This document shows positions 1 through 6,021 of a DNA stretch of 7,282 bases, one piece after another (the stretch's first letter is position 1; the number at the start of each line of letters is the position of its first letter). Source of the stretch: Deinococcus sp. Leaf326 (GTDB lineage: Bacteria; Deinococcota; Deinococci; Deinococcales; Deinococcaceae); contig NZ_LMOM01000059.1 in NCBI RefSeq assembly GCF_001424185.1, positions 1 through 7,282 of the forward strand. Reading direction: 5' to 3'. The notes below the pieces were generated by a model. That model ran no database searches. It had not been told where the DNA came from and worked only from the letters and a program-made list of their open reading frames with translations. The position numbers were made by a program, and so were the translations under genes.

Positions 1-40
1 AGAATGCGGGCACGCTCCCAGAGAGGCTGTGACTTCGACA

Positions 41-73
41 CTCCCAGACTCTCGCGTCTGGGAGCGCTTTTTT
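41..73 (+). terminator. Rho-independent terminator
   Basis: A 9-bp perfect stem (41-49 with 56-64, six-base loop) is followed closely by six T (68-73), the classic intrinsic terminator layout for plus-strand transcription. The gene it ends lies to the left. One plus frame reaches a TGA at 30-32, which would fit the last codons of such a gene, but too little is visible to call it. The segment 13-22 is also perfectly complementary to 57-66, so an alternative longer-loop fold competes with the terminator stem. Confidence 0.8.
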
Positions 74-239
74 CGTCTTATGCAGGTGCAACTCCTGAGC
101 TTCCCCTGGCTTTACGCGCTGACGCTCTTATCTACAGAAGCCTGGGGCAGTCCCACGTAGCTCAGCTCACGCGATCGTCGGCCATAATAGGCGGCGTCGC
201 CGAAGGTACTTCGCCCTTCGGGGGATGAAGGCTTGTCAC
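74..239. other. Intergenic spacer, no gene supported
   Basis: An open plus frame crosses this stretch (4-228), but it runs through the terminator, has no Shine-Dalgarno and resembles nothing I know, so I treat the stretch as non-coding. No convincing promoter was found. The only structure is a hairpin at 200-221, listed separately. Confidence 0.5.
200..221 (-). terminator. Hairpin downstream of the PRC-barrel gene
   Basis: A 7-bp perfect stem (200-206 with 215-221) with an eight-base loop lies about 20 bases beyond the stop of the minus-strand PRC-barrel gene. No T-run follows on the minus strand, so it is at best an mRNA 3'-end stabiliser or a weak terminator. Confidence 0.3.
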
Positions 240-1880
240 CTAGCCGGGATCGACTGGAGCAGATTGGCTTTCCAGAGCCACCCTGCCGGTCGTAGCGGGA
301 CGACTGGCCAGGGGGTCGATGTCGGGGGTATCCTTGTCCACGCTATCCACCAGAATATCGAGCATGCCGTGATCGCGCGCGGCCTGCACGGCCCTGTGGG
401 TGACGATCTCGCCAATATTCAGAAGGACACTGTCATCCGGCGCGAGGATGACGCGGGTCACCGGACGGCCCAGCGCTTCCCGGACCTGACGCTCCCGGAT
501 CTCCTGCTGCTGCTGTTCAAGGGCCTGCTCGGCCTGTTCACGTTTGTCGTCCAGCCAGTGCCGGGCGCGGTCGAGTAGGTTGCCAGCACTCTCGCTCACG
601 TGCCCGACACTCTGGCCCACGGCACTCACGTTCCCCGTACCAAGCCCAGTTCCACCCTTCGCCGCGTCCACCAGAGCCTGTTGCACCCCAAGGCGCTCTG
701 CACGTTCGAGGATGGCCGGCGTGACGATCTGTCCCGTCGCCGCGACCAGACTGCCACCCGGGGCACGCACATCGGTTTTCACGCGGCGGCCCAGAGCGGC
801 TTCCGGGCTCTGAGAGTCGGGCGACTGGCGCAGACCGTTCATGGAGTCCTGAATCGCCCCCCCCGTCGCCGTGGCCGTCAGGGCGGCCAGACGGCCCGCC
901 TGCTCGGCCCGTTCGGCCTGGACACGGGTGATCGTTGCCCCGGCAGACACGATGACTTCGCCCGTCTCAGTGGTGACTTCACTTCTGGCCGTCTTGCCGA
1001 CGACGTACGCCTTCTGACGTTCGGCGGTCGCGCCGCGCACGTCTTCGTAGGTCTCTTGTACGCGGTCCCGGGCGCCGCCGTACGAGTCGGCGAGGGCACC
1101 GCCCGTCGCAGCGGTGGCGAGCGCGACGAGCTTGCCAGCAGCCTCGGCCTCCTCAGCATGCGCTCCCGTGATCGTCTCACCCCGGGCGACAATCACGTGC
1201 CCGTCGGCAGTGGTGATGTCGCCGCCCGCGGTCTTGCCAACCACATATTCCTTCTGACGTTCACGGGTCGCCTCCGCGATGTTTTCGTAGGCGCCCTGCA
1301 CATTGTCGGCAGCGTTCTGATACGCCTCACTGATGCTCTGCCCAGCACTATTCAGAGCCCCTTTGAGGCCGCCCTCCTCCTGTTCCTCCATGGCCTGCGC
1401 GACCGTGACGGGCACGATGGCGGTACCCGTACCAATCTGTATACGCTCCGGGGCGGGCACAAAGGAACGGCCGTTGCTCAGGTCGGAGAATAGTCCCCCG
1501 GTCGCCTCATAGCCCTCCACACGGCCAGTCTCCTCGTCGAAAAAGACGTCGGCAATGCGGCCCAGGTTCTGTCCGTCGGTCGTCAGGAGGGTCAGACCCG
1601 CCAGACTGATCTTGTTGTCCAACGCTTCCTGAAGGCGGCGGTCCTCACGGGTGGTGCTGACCTCTTCAGGAGAGCCGATCATGACAGCGTCCTCACCGAT
1701 GCTGTGAATACGGTTGAATGGCACGACCTTTGCGGTACTAAACCAGCCTCCCTCGTCCACGAGCAGCCCCAGGACCTCGTTGGCCTGACGGTCGAAGATG
1801 ATGTCGTATACGCGCTCGACTTTCTCGCCGGTGCTGAGGGCGACGATGCTGCGGTTCAGAACGTCTTTACCTTTGATCAT
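240..1880 (-). CDS. Double PRC-barrel protein with four repeated beta modules
   Basis: Predicted protein of 546 residues. Residues 1-75 ([13 protein letters not shown], then VYDIIFD and VVPFNRI) and about 93-165 ([20 protein letters not shown]) are two PRC-barrel domains, small beta-barrels known from RNA-processing, photosynthetic and stress proteins. Four related modules follow at about 212-262, 292-342, 362-410 and 469-514. Each has a GK/GR start, a central G-x-V/L-I/V-x-x-x-G-x-x-I-T core and a helix such as [10 protein letters not shown]. The pattern recalls the G-E-V-I-A-x-x-G-x-x-I-T unit seen in RNA polymerase beta-prime, a similarity I infer. Helical linkers rich in A, E, Q and R separate them, with a coiled-coil-like Q/E stretch at about 443-467. 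There is no signal peptide or membrane span. The ATG at 1878-1880 has GGAG five bases upstream; an in-frame ATG 45 bases earlier has no Shine-Dalgarno. It lies last after the aquaporin gene. Cellular role unknown. Confidence 0.88.
   Translation of the reverse strand: MIKGKDVLNRSIVALSTGEKVERVYDIIFDRQANEVLGLLVDEGGWFSTAKVVPFNRIHSIGEDAVMIGSPEEVSTTREDRRLQEALDNKISLAGLTLLTTDGQNLGRIADVFFDEETGRVEGYEATGGLFSDLSNGRSFVPAPERIQIGTGTAIVPVTVAQAMEEQEEGGLKGALNSAGQSISEAYQNAADNVQGAYENIAEATRERQKEYVVGKTAGGDITTADGHVIVARGETITGAHAEEAEAAGKLVALATAATGGALADSYGGARDRVQETYEDVRGATAERQKAYVVGKTARSEVTTETGEVIVSAGATITRVQAERAEQAGRLAALTATATGGAIQDSMNGLRQSPDSQSPEAALGRRVKTDVRAPGGSLVAATGQIVTPAILERAERLGVQQALVDAAKGGTGLGTGNVSAVGQSVGHVSESAGNLLDRARHWLDDKREQAEQALEQQQQEIRERQVREALGRPVTRVILAPDDSVLLNIGEIVTHRAVQAARDHGMLDILVDSVDKDTPDIDPLASRPATTGRVALESQSAPVDPG
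843..1025 (-). repeat. In-gene repeat, copy 2 (240-base period)
   Basis: Encodes residues 286-346, starting [13 protein letters not shown] and ending [10 protein letters not shown], the partner of the repeat at 1083-1265. The two later copies of the module in the protein are much more diverged and are recognisable only at protein level. Confidence 0.75.
1083..1265 (-). repeat. In-gene repeat, copy 1 (240-base period)
   Basis: Encodes residues 206-266 of the PRC-barrel protein, starting [13 protein letters not shown] and ending [10 protein letters not shown]. Copy 2 lies exactly 240 bases (80 codons) further along the gene with most residues identical, which points to an intragenic duplication. 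Confidence 0.75.
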
Positions 1881-2083
1881 AGGAACTCCGGCGGGCACCA
1901 AAAGCCCGGATGAAAGAGATTGCATGGGAAGGGGTCAGTAAAACCGGGATATGGGGGATGCAGTACGGCAACCAAGTCTGGTTAATCGTCGAGTCCCGAG
2001 ATCTGGGTCGCCCCGAGCCCGACGAGCTATCAAGCGCAGCTTCAGGCCAGACGGGGCGGGAGTGAAACAGACACTCCCCAGCC
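1881..2083 (-). promoter_or_regulatory. Intergenic leader of the PRC-barrel gene
   Basis: A 203-base gap between aquaporin stop and PRC-barrel start, with no supported gene. It holds a 5-bp inverted repeat with a four-base spacer at 1970-1983 (AACCA/TGGTT), a possible operator, and a 5-bp hairpin at 1892-1908 just upstream of the ribosome binding site. The length suggests the PRC-barrel gene has its own promoter. I see only a weak candidate, TTGGTT with a poor -10 region, so no exact promoter is called. Confidence 0.3.
2058..2078 (-). terminator. Hairpin just after the aquaporin gene
   Basis: A 7-bp perfect stem (2058-2064 with 2072-2078) with a seven-base loop begins five bases beyond the aquaporin stop. 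A 10-base palindrome (2081-2090) overlaps the stop codon. There is no T-run on the minus strand, so termination is uncertain; the position makes it a likely 3'-end element. Confidence 0.4.
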
Positions 2084-2767
2084 CTAGGGCAACGACTGGG
2101 CTTCGGCACTGGGCCGGGCAGTCACCTGCTGGCGGTCGTGTTCCTCCACCCCGACCGGGGCGAGGGCGCGCGCAAGGAGAGCCGCCAGCGCGCCGGCGAC
2201 CAGCGGCGCCGCGAAGTAGACGAGATTGGCAAGAAGCGATCCCTTCAGCAGGTCTCCTGTTAGGAGAACGAGTGCGATGGCGGGGTTGAGAACGCCGCCG
2301 CTGCTCGGACCGGCGATGGCGATTCCCACCGTTAGGGCGAGACCGATGGCCAGCGCACTCGCTGTGGGAGCAGCCTTCGCCATCACGATCCGGACGACCA
2401 CGAACACGAGCAGCGCCGTGCCGAGCGACTCGAACCACACGGCGTTGGCGTGAGACCCCGCAACCGGAAGCCGGCGGTCGACGAGTTGGCCAAATCCCAG
2501 GGCCAGGAATGCCCCAAGCACCTGAGCGACGAAGTACACGAGGCCTTCTCGCCAGGGAAAAAGGCGGGCGACCACGAGACCGAGGGTGACGGCCGGGTTG
2601 AGATGCGAACCCGAGACCTGCCCCAGAGCGATAACCATGACCAGAAGTACGGCGCCGACAAGAGCGAAGGTCAGACCTGAAGGCGAGAGGAGGGCGGCCA
2701 CGACGAGAAAGAAGGTGCCTACGACCTCGGCAACGAAGCGCCGGGATAGATTGGGAGCACTGATCAT
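2084..2767 (-). CDS. MIP-family aquaporin-like channel
   Basis: A 227-residue membrane channel of the major intrinsic protein family, expected to pass water or small neutral solutes across the cytoplasmic membrane. Both pore signatures are visible: SGSHLNPAVT with NPA at 57-59, and GPSSGGVLNPA with NPA at 161-163. The internal duplication shows as AEVVGTFFLV near residue 13 and FESLGTALLVF near 112, each starting a half of three membrane spans. Length is normal for bacterial MIPs. The arginine that usually follows the second NPA and forms the selectivity filter is replaced by Ile164, and residue 158 (three before the NPA) is Gly, so the pore may be wider than in AqpZ. A short polar tail ends the protein. 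AGGAG lies seven bases before the ATG. It lies 52 bases after a small membrane gene and probably shares its transcript. Family certain, substrate not. Confidence 0.93.
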   Translation of the reverse strand: MISAPNLSRRFVAEVVGTFFLVVAALLSPSGLTFALVGAVLLVMVIALGQVSGSHLNPAVTLGLVVARLFPWREGLVYFVAQVLGAFLALGFGQLVDRRLPVAGSHANAVWFESLGTALLVFVVVRIVMAKAAPTASALAIGLALTVGIAIAGPSSGGVLNPAIALVLLTGDLLKGSLLANLVYFAAPLVAGALAALLARALAPVGVEEHDRQQVTARPSAEAQSLP

Positions 2768-2819
2768 GCTCTAACTCCTGGCCCGGACATCACAGGGGCC
2801 CGTGAGAGAGAGCACTGAC

Positions 2820-2987
2820 TCAGCCATTGGGCCGGAACAGACGCAGAAGTTCGCCGATGGAGCGCACAAAGCCCAGATGAACGACGTTGAAGTATTCTAG
2901 GGCCAGCACGATACCGATCAAGACGAGAACGGCGACAACGATCCACAGCCAGGTGAGCTTGCTCTGCGGTTTGTTCAGACGGGTCAT
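2820..2987 (-). CDS. Small single-span membrane protein
   Basis: A 55-residue protein starting MTRLNKPQSKLTWLWIVVAV. It has a short basic N-terminus, one strongly hydrophobic span at about residues 12-30 (WLWIVVAVLVLIGIVLAL), then a mildly basic tail (VRSIGELLRLFRPNG). The charge pattern suggests the N-terminus stays in the cytoplasm only weakly, so orientation is open. GAGGAG sits six bases upstream of the ATG, which decides the start. The gene lies 30 bases after the LEA-like gene and 52 bases before the aquaporin gene, same strand, consistent with one operon. No family recognised. A membrane partner or regulator of its neighbours is possible but not shown by the sequence. Confidence 0.75.
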   Translation of the reverse strand: MTRLNKPQSKLTWLWIVVAVLVLIGIVLALEYFNVVHLGFVRSIGELLRLFRPNG

Positions 2988-3017
2988 AGGACACTCCTCA
3001 GTAGGAAGAAAAAAGGC

Positions 3018-3707
3018 TCAGGAACGGCGCAGATCGCTACGGACATCGTCGGCGGCACGCTGCACGTTCTGCTTCAGGTCCTGCAGGCCATCCCTGGCCT
3101 GGTCCTTCAGGTCGCTGAGCTTGTCTCCGGTCTGGTCGGCAGCCTTCCCGGCGCTACGGTGCAGGTCGTTGCCGACACGCTGGGCGTCGCGTTTGAGATC
3201 GTGGGCCCCGTCTGTGGCCTGGTCCTTCAGGTCGCGCAACTTGTCGCCTGCCTGATCCGCCGCCTTCTCGCCCGCACGACGCAGTTCCTGGCCCGCGTCC
3301 CGTAGCGCTGCTCTGGGATCTTCCCCTTGCAGCACGTCCTGCGCCGCATCCTTCGCCGCGTCCCCAGCCCGCGCCAGGTTCCCTTCGATCCCGGGAATGA
3401 ACCCCTTCACCACGCCCTGTACCTGCTCGCGGAAGCCCGGACTACTCCGGTACAGCGCGTAGGCTCCGCCGGCCAGCAGAATCAGGCCCCAGGGAAACCC
3501 GCCCCCGGAGCGTTCATGCCGGAGGCGCTCGACCTGCGCTTCGAGGCGGTGCAGGTCCTTCTGCTGCCGGGCGAGCGTGGCGGCGAGGGTGGCCTGGGTC
3601 TTGAGGGCGCCCTTGGCAGCACCGACCGTCAGTCGGTGCTGGAGGTGGTGCTGGGCCTGGTGAACGCTGTCCTGAAGGTCGTGCAACTGCTCGCTGAGCT
3701 GACTCAT
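3018..3707 (-). CDS. LEA-like repeat protein with membrane segment
   Basis: A 229-residue protein with three parts. Residues 1-66 form a charged, coiled-coil-like helix (QLSEQLHDLQDSVHQAQHH). Residues 71-86 are a hydrophobic segment (FPWGLILLAGGAYALY), probably a membrane span. From about residue 108 to the end is a hydrophilic A/D/K/R/Q-rich region with 11-mer-like periodicity resembling group 3 LEA or apolipoprotein-like helices, including two 35-residue units (148-182 and 188-222) spaced 40 residues apart. LEA proteins are linked to desiccation and osmotic tolerance; here membrane-tethered protection or cell-envelope organisation is inferred. AAAGGAG eight bases before this ATG supports the start. 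The frame stays open upstream, and an in-frame ATG at 3912-3914, also with AAGGAG eight bases away, would add 69 residues. I prefer the shorter form because the extra part has weaker codon bias and contains a hairpin. First gene of the putative operon. Confidence 0.85.
   Translation of the reverse strand: MSQLSEQLHDLQDSVHQAQHHLQHRLTVGAAKGALKTQATLAATLARQQKDLHRLEAQVERLRHERSGGGFPWGLILLAGGAYALYRSSPGFREQVQGVVKGFIPGIEGNLARAGDAAKDAAQDVLQGEDPRAALRDAGQELRRAGEKAADQAGDKLRDLKDQATDGAHDLKRDAQRVGNDLHRSAGKAADQTGDKLSDLKDQARDGLQDLKQNVQRAADDVRSDLRRS
3042..3146 (-). repeat. LEA-like tandem unit 2 (120-base period)
   Basis: Encodes residues 188-222 (KAADQTGDKLSDLKDQ and on), the second copy of the unit at 3162-3266. 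Such near-identical units can expand or contract by slippage or recombination, so copy number may vary among strains. Confidence 0.75.
3162..3266 (-). repeat. LEA-like tandem unit 1 (120-base period)
   Basis: Encodes residues 148-182 (KAADQAGDKLRDLKDQ and on). It pairs with the unit 120 bases downstream in the gene. A 21-base stretch at 3215-3235 is identical to 3095-3115, so the duplication is recent or homogenised. Confidence 0.75.
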
Positions 3708-3759
3708 CTTGGGCTCTCCTTTATAATCTCTGGAAATCTGAAATTTCCGCAGTAAGGCG

Positions 3760-3781
3760 AAAAGGCCTCCGACAACGGAGG
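3760..3781 (-). promoter_or_regulatory. Terminator-like hairpin upstream of the LEA-like gene
   Basis: On the minus strand a 6-bp perfect stem (3766-3771 with 3776-3781, four-base loop) is followed by CC and four T (3763-3760). It lies about 50 bases before the LEA-like start. It could be a weak terminator or an attenuator in the leader. A second small A/T-rich hairpin (3732-3737 with 3743-3748) sits between it and the Shine-Dalgarno. Confidence 0.4.
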
Positions 3782-4422
3782 ACTCTGGCGGGGGAGGGAC
3801 GGGGTCTGTGGGGTGAAAGCTGCCGGCGACCGCCGACTGCTCGGTAACTGACCGCTGTTTCAGCTTGTGGCCTGATACCGGCTGCACCTTGAGAGGTGGA
3901 TAAAGCCTCTTCATGCGCCCGACTCCTTCAATGTCGAATAAAGAACCTGTATTCATTTGCGGTTCACGCAGGAGGTGCGCCCCACTCAGCGGCGCAGACA
4001 AGGACAGCCAAACCTGGGAAAATCAGCGTTTGCCTCCGATCAAAGACAGTCGATGCCGACGCAAGTTGACCGAAAGGGTGAAACGAAACTGGCCTTCCAG
4101 TACGCCTGGGCTGTCCATCGGTGAAGACCCCTCCTCACCAAACAGGGCAGAAGACAGGAGCTATGAACATCAACTTAACGGTAGTCCAGACCGCGACAAG
4201 ACACCGACTCCCTGCACCGTGCGGTCCTTCCTCCTGACCTGACAGGCCAACTTCAGGAACGCGGCCAAGCAAAAGAGCCTGGAGATTACGGCCGGGTAAT
4301 GGGCCTCTTCCTAGACTGCTGCCGTACCCCGCAGCCAGAGCCACAGAGCCACGTTGCCAGGGGCCGCAATCCCACCGCCCTCAGGGCGAGTGATCCCCCG
4401 CCCTGAACCGGCCTGGAGAGCG
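3782..4422. other. Long region without a confident gene
   Basis: This divergent spacer separates the minus-strand LEA-like operon from the plus-strand gene at 4423. On the minus strand it holds an in-frame upstream extension of the LEA-like ORF with an ATG at 3912-3914 and a good Shine-Dalgarno. A weak minus-strand promoter-like pair (TGAACC, 18 bases, TTTATT) lies in about 3940-3970. On the plus strand, frames 3913-4242 and 4163-4237 are open but show poor codon bias and no recognisable product. A small hairpin (4376-4380 with 4384-4388) lies just before the plus-strand gene. Base composition is less coding-like than the flanks. Confidence 0.45.
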
Positions 4423-4791
4423 ATGTCCCACGATCCGACAGCCCAGACCCTGCTCGCCCTGGAGCTCTGCTGCCGTAGCCTCGCCCAGCGAATCCTGCTG
4501 ATCCGGGAGCTCCAGAAACTTCAGTTCCTCGTTCCGGACCTGGGCACGCCGCCTGGCGATCCCCTCTCGTCCACCTGTCTTCAGGAGATCCAGCGTCACC
4601 TGAGCGAACTCCCTGATCTGGAACATCGCTTTTACGAGGCGTGTGAAGAACACACTCGGTGTCGTGCCGCAGCTTCAGCCACCCACGCTCCTAACGGCGT
4701 CAGACCGAATGTACCCCACACTTCTCTCCAAGAACTGATTTCTTCCAGCCAGGACCGGGCAGCCCCCGCCCTGGTGGACGCCGACGCCTGA
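4423..4791 (+). CDS. Hypothetical small helical protein, five cysteines
   Basis: A 122-residue protein of unknown family, the only supported plus-strand gene. Residues 5-36 are a likely helix (TAQTLLALELCCRSLAQRIL) and a second helix is likely at about 51-83; the C-terminal 35 residues look disordered. Cysteines sit at 16, 17, 52, 74 and 80, with His at 68 or 77 not far away, so metal binding or disulphides are conceivable but no standard motif is present. No signal peptide or membrane span. Codons show strong G/C bias at the third position, which supports real coding. I chose the ATG at 4423 because GGAG lies four bases before it; an in-frame ATG 69 bases upstream has a proline-rich, non-conserved-looking extension and no Shine-Dalgarno. 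It converges on the GNAT gene. Confidence 0.65.
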   Translation: MSHDPTAQTLLALELCCRSLAQRILLIRELQKLQFLVPDLGTPPGDPLSSTCLQEIQRHLSELPDLEHRFYEACEEHTRCRAAASATHAPNGVRPNVPHTSLQELISSSQDRAAPALVDADA

Positions 4792-4860
4792 GAGCAGCTC
4801 CGCAACCCTGGACCCCTGTCCCGGCATCAGCCACTCTTGCTTCTGAACGGAAGCCTCAGC

Positions 4861-5310
4861 TTAGTTGGGACTTTCGTTCGAACCCTCGGGGTTCCCGTCC
4901 CAACGCATGGCGTAGCGGAGATCGTCGCCGGCGCAGATTTCAAAACCATGACGGACATACAGGTGAAGGGCGGAATTGTCCTTGGCCACCTGAAGCCGTA
5001 TGTCGCAGGACGCTGCTCGGGCACGGGTCTGAAGGGTCTGGAGGACCGCCCCACCGATCCCCCGCCCTCGCCAGTCCGGCAGGAGACTGAAGTCCACCAA
5101 GACCAGATCGGCCTCCAACCTCGCCGTCAGGAGTGGATACTGCGCACCATAGCCCCGGCGCTGCGCTTGAAACTGAAGTTCAAGCAGAGGCTCCCGCATT
5201 GCATCGGGAAAGCTCTGGAGGTCCTGACGAACCGAGCCATACAGGAGCCGGAGGAAAGACAGGTCTCCTTCCTCCGCGTCCCGCAGGGTCCAGGGCAGGC
5301 GCTCAACCAT
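4861..5310 (-). CDS. GNAT-family N-acetyltransferase
   Basis: A 149-residue acetyltransferase of the GNAT superfamily, which moves an acetyl group from acetyl-CoA to an amine; substrate unknown. The acetyl-CoA pyrophosphate loop is clear: LLPDWRGRGIGGAVL with R81-G-R-G-I-G-G87, after strand LVLVDFSLL. The last core part is VAKDNSALHLYVRHGFEI (108-125) and the ending strand LRYAMRWD. The N-terminal arm runs WTLRDAEEGDLSFLRLLY. Compared with relatives as I recall them (about 165-170 residues), the part between QYP (57-59) and ADLVLVDF is short, as if about 20 residues carrying one or two beta strands were lost. No Shine-Dalgarno precedes the ATG, and the start overlaps the end of a small ORF, so coupled translation is possible. 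It follows the tail-collar genes, an arrangement I recall from other bacteria. Confidence 0.85.
   Translation of the reverse strand: MVERLPWTLRDAEEGDLSFLRLLYGSVRQDLQSFPDAMREPLLELQFQAQRRGYGAQYPLLTARLEADLVLVDFSLLPDWRGRGIGGAVLQTLQTRARAASCDIRLQVAKDNSALHLYVRHGFEICAGDDLRYAMRWDGNPEGSNESPN
4865..4903. other. Nested inverted repeat at the GNAT 3' end
   Basis: Outer arms 4865-4871 and 4897-4903 (7 bp) enclose an inner 6-bp stem (4880-4885 with 4889-4894, three-base loop). It lies in the last codons of the GNAT gene, between convergent genes, and may mark transcript ends on both strands. No T-run is present on either side. Confidence 0.4.
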
Positions 5311-5413
5311 GCAGGAACGTGTTCTGCCATCCGCTGCGGGGGGCCTCCTGGGTCTGGGCGAGCGGCCGCTGCAGGCTGCCAGAAGGGATGAGATTGGCCG
5401 GGAGTTCCGACAT
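5303..5413 (-). CDS. Possible 36-residue ORF overlapping the GNAT start
   Basis: A short ORF, MSELPANLIPSGSLQRPLAQ and on to HG, ends with a TGA inside the first codons of the GNAT gene (overlap of eight bases). Third codon positions are mostly G or C, which is coding-like, but the Shine-Dalgarno is poor (AGGG only) and no family is recognised. It could be a leader that delivers ribosomes to the GNAT start, which lacks its own site, or the degenerated remainder of a longer gene, or chance. Confidence 0.3.
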   Translation of the reverse strand: MSELPANLIPSGSLQRPLAQTQEAPRSGWQNTFLHG

Positions 5414-5454
5414 TTCAGAAGCCCTGGTCGCTGGAGAGCTGTAGGTGCAACACA

Positions 5455-5970
5455 TTACGGACGCGTGGGATAGATCCCCTGCAGTGCGATAATAAAGTTG
5501 ATCACCTGAAAGGGGGGCAAGTTGTTGTGTGCCTGACCCTCACCCGTAGTCTCGACCGCAGCCGACGCCATGGGGCTGATCGAGAGGGCAGGTCCGTACA
5601 CCGCACCCTCACTGCTCCGGGCCAGCACCTTTCCAGTAGGACTGCTGCTCTCGCCGATATCACTGGCTGCACGCACAAAGTGCATGTGAGACGCCATCTG
5701 CTGAGTATTGAGTGCCACCGAGGATTCACCACCAGCCCCCCCCAGGAAGTAAGCGGAGCGGCCTGGTCCCTGCCCTTGCTGGATAGGCGTGCGCCCACGT
5801 AGATCGGGTAGAGCAAACGTGGAGCGGCCATCTCCACCGTAGGTTACGCCCAGCAGTGAGAACAGAGCCGTGTTCTGCTGGACACTGAGCAGTTGTCCGT
5901 AGCAAAGCGCCCAGTTTTGAGGTGCATAGTTGCCTGAAAACATTCGAATCTCACCAAGAAAAGCGTCCAT
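5455..5970 (-). CDS. Phage tail-collar domain protein (MdpB-like), third copy
   Basis: A 171-residue protein with an N-terminal tail-collar domain. GEIRMFSGNYAPQNW begins at residue 6, then LLSVQQNTALFSLLGVTYGG and FALPDLRGRTPIQQG (about 52-66). The middle carries the H-x-H signature ASHMHF, and the conserved end is LPPFQVINFIIALQGIYP. Such proteins occur in phage tail fibres and also as stand-alone bacterial sets known as microcystin-dependent protein B; the bacterial role is unknown. No phage structural genes are seen nearby, so the stand-alone type is more likely. A glycine-rich segment (GGAGGE) and a variable centre separate the conserved ends. The ATG has GAGGAG five bases upstream. It follows the second collar gene by 51 bases and precedes the GNAT gene, probably on one transcript. 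It differs from the usual GW-x-x-C-D-G by NW and CYG. Confidence 0.92.
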   Translation of the reverse strand: MDAFLGEIRMFSGNYAPQNWALCYGQLLSVQQNTALFSLLGVTYGGDGRSTFALPDLRGRTPIQQGQGPGRSAYFLGGAGGESSVALNTQQMASHMHFVRAASDIGESSSPTGKVLARSSEGAVYGPALSISPMASAAVETTGEGQAHNNLPPFQVINFIIALQGIYPTRP

Positions 5971-6021
5971 GTCTTCTCCTCTCTAGTTTTGTGTCACGAC
6001 TGCTTCGTTGCTGAGGGCAAG

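Noticed and set aside
600..1493. Long plus-strand open frame opposite the PRC-barrel gene
   Set aside because: Antisense shadow of a GC-rich gene; arginine-rich, no domain, no Shine-Dalgarno, while the minus frame has clear domains and repeats.
1935..2438. Minus-strand open frame overlapping the aquaporin gene in another frame
   Set aside because: Low-complexity R/P/G-rich shadow; the overlapping frame has both NPA motifs and a proper ribosome binding site.
2764..2994. 76-residue minus frame over the small membrane gene
   Set aside because: Its start has no site at the right spacing; the neighbouring frame from 2987 has GAGGAG at six bases and encodes a clean membrane span.
4163..4237. 24-codon ORF MNINLTVVQ after an AGGAG
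   Set aside because: The site is only two bases from the ATG, codons are not GC3-biased, and nothing downstream is coupled to it.
3913..4242. Plus-strand 109-residue open frame
   Set aside because: No Shine-Dalgarno, no third-position bias, no recognisable product.
4860..4905. tRNA T-arm-like TTCGAAC on the minus strand
   Set aside because: No matching T-stem, anticodon arm or acceptor can be built around it; the bases are codons of the GNAT C-terminus.
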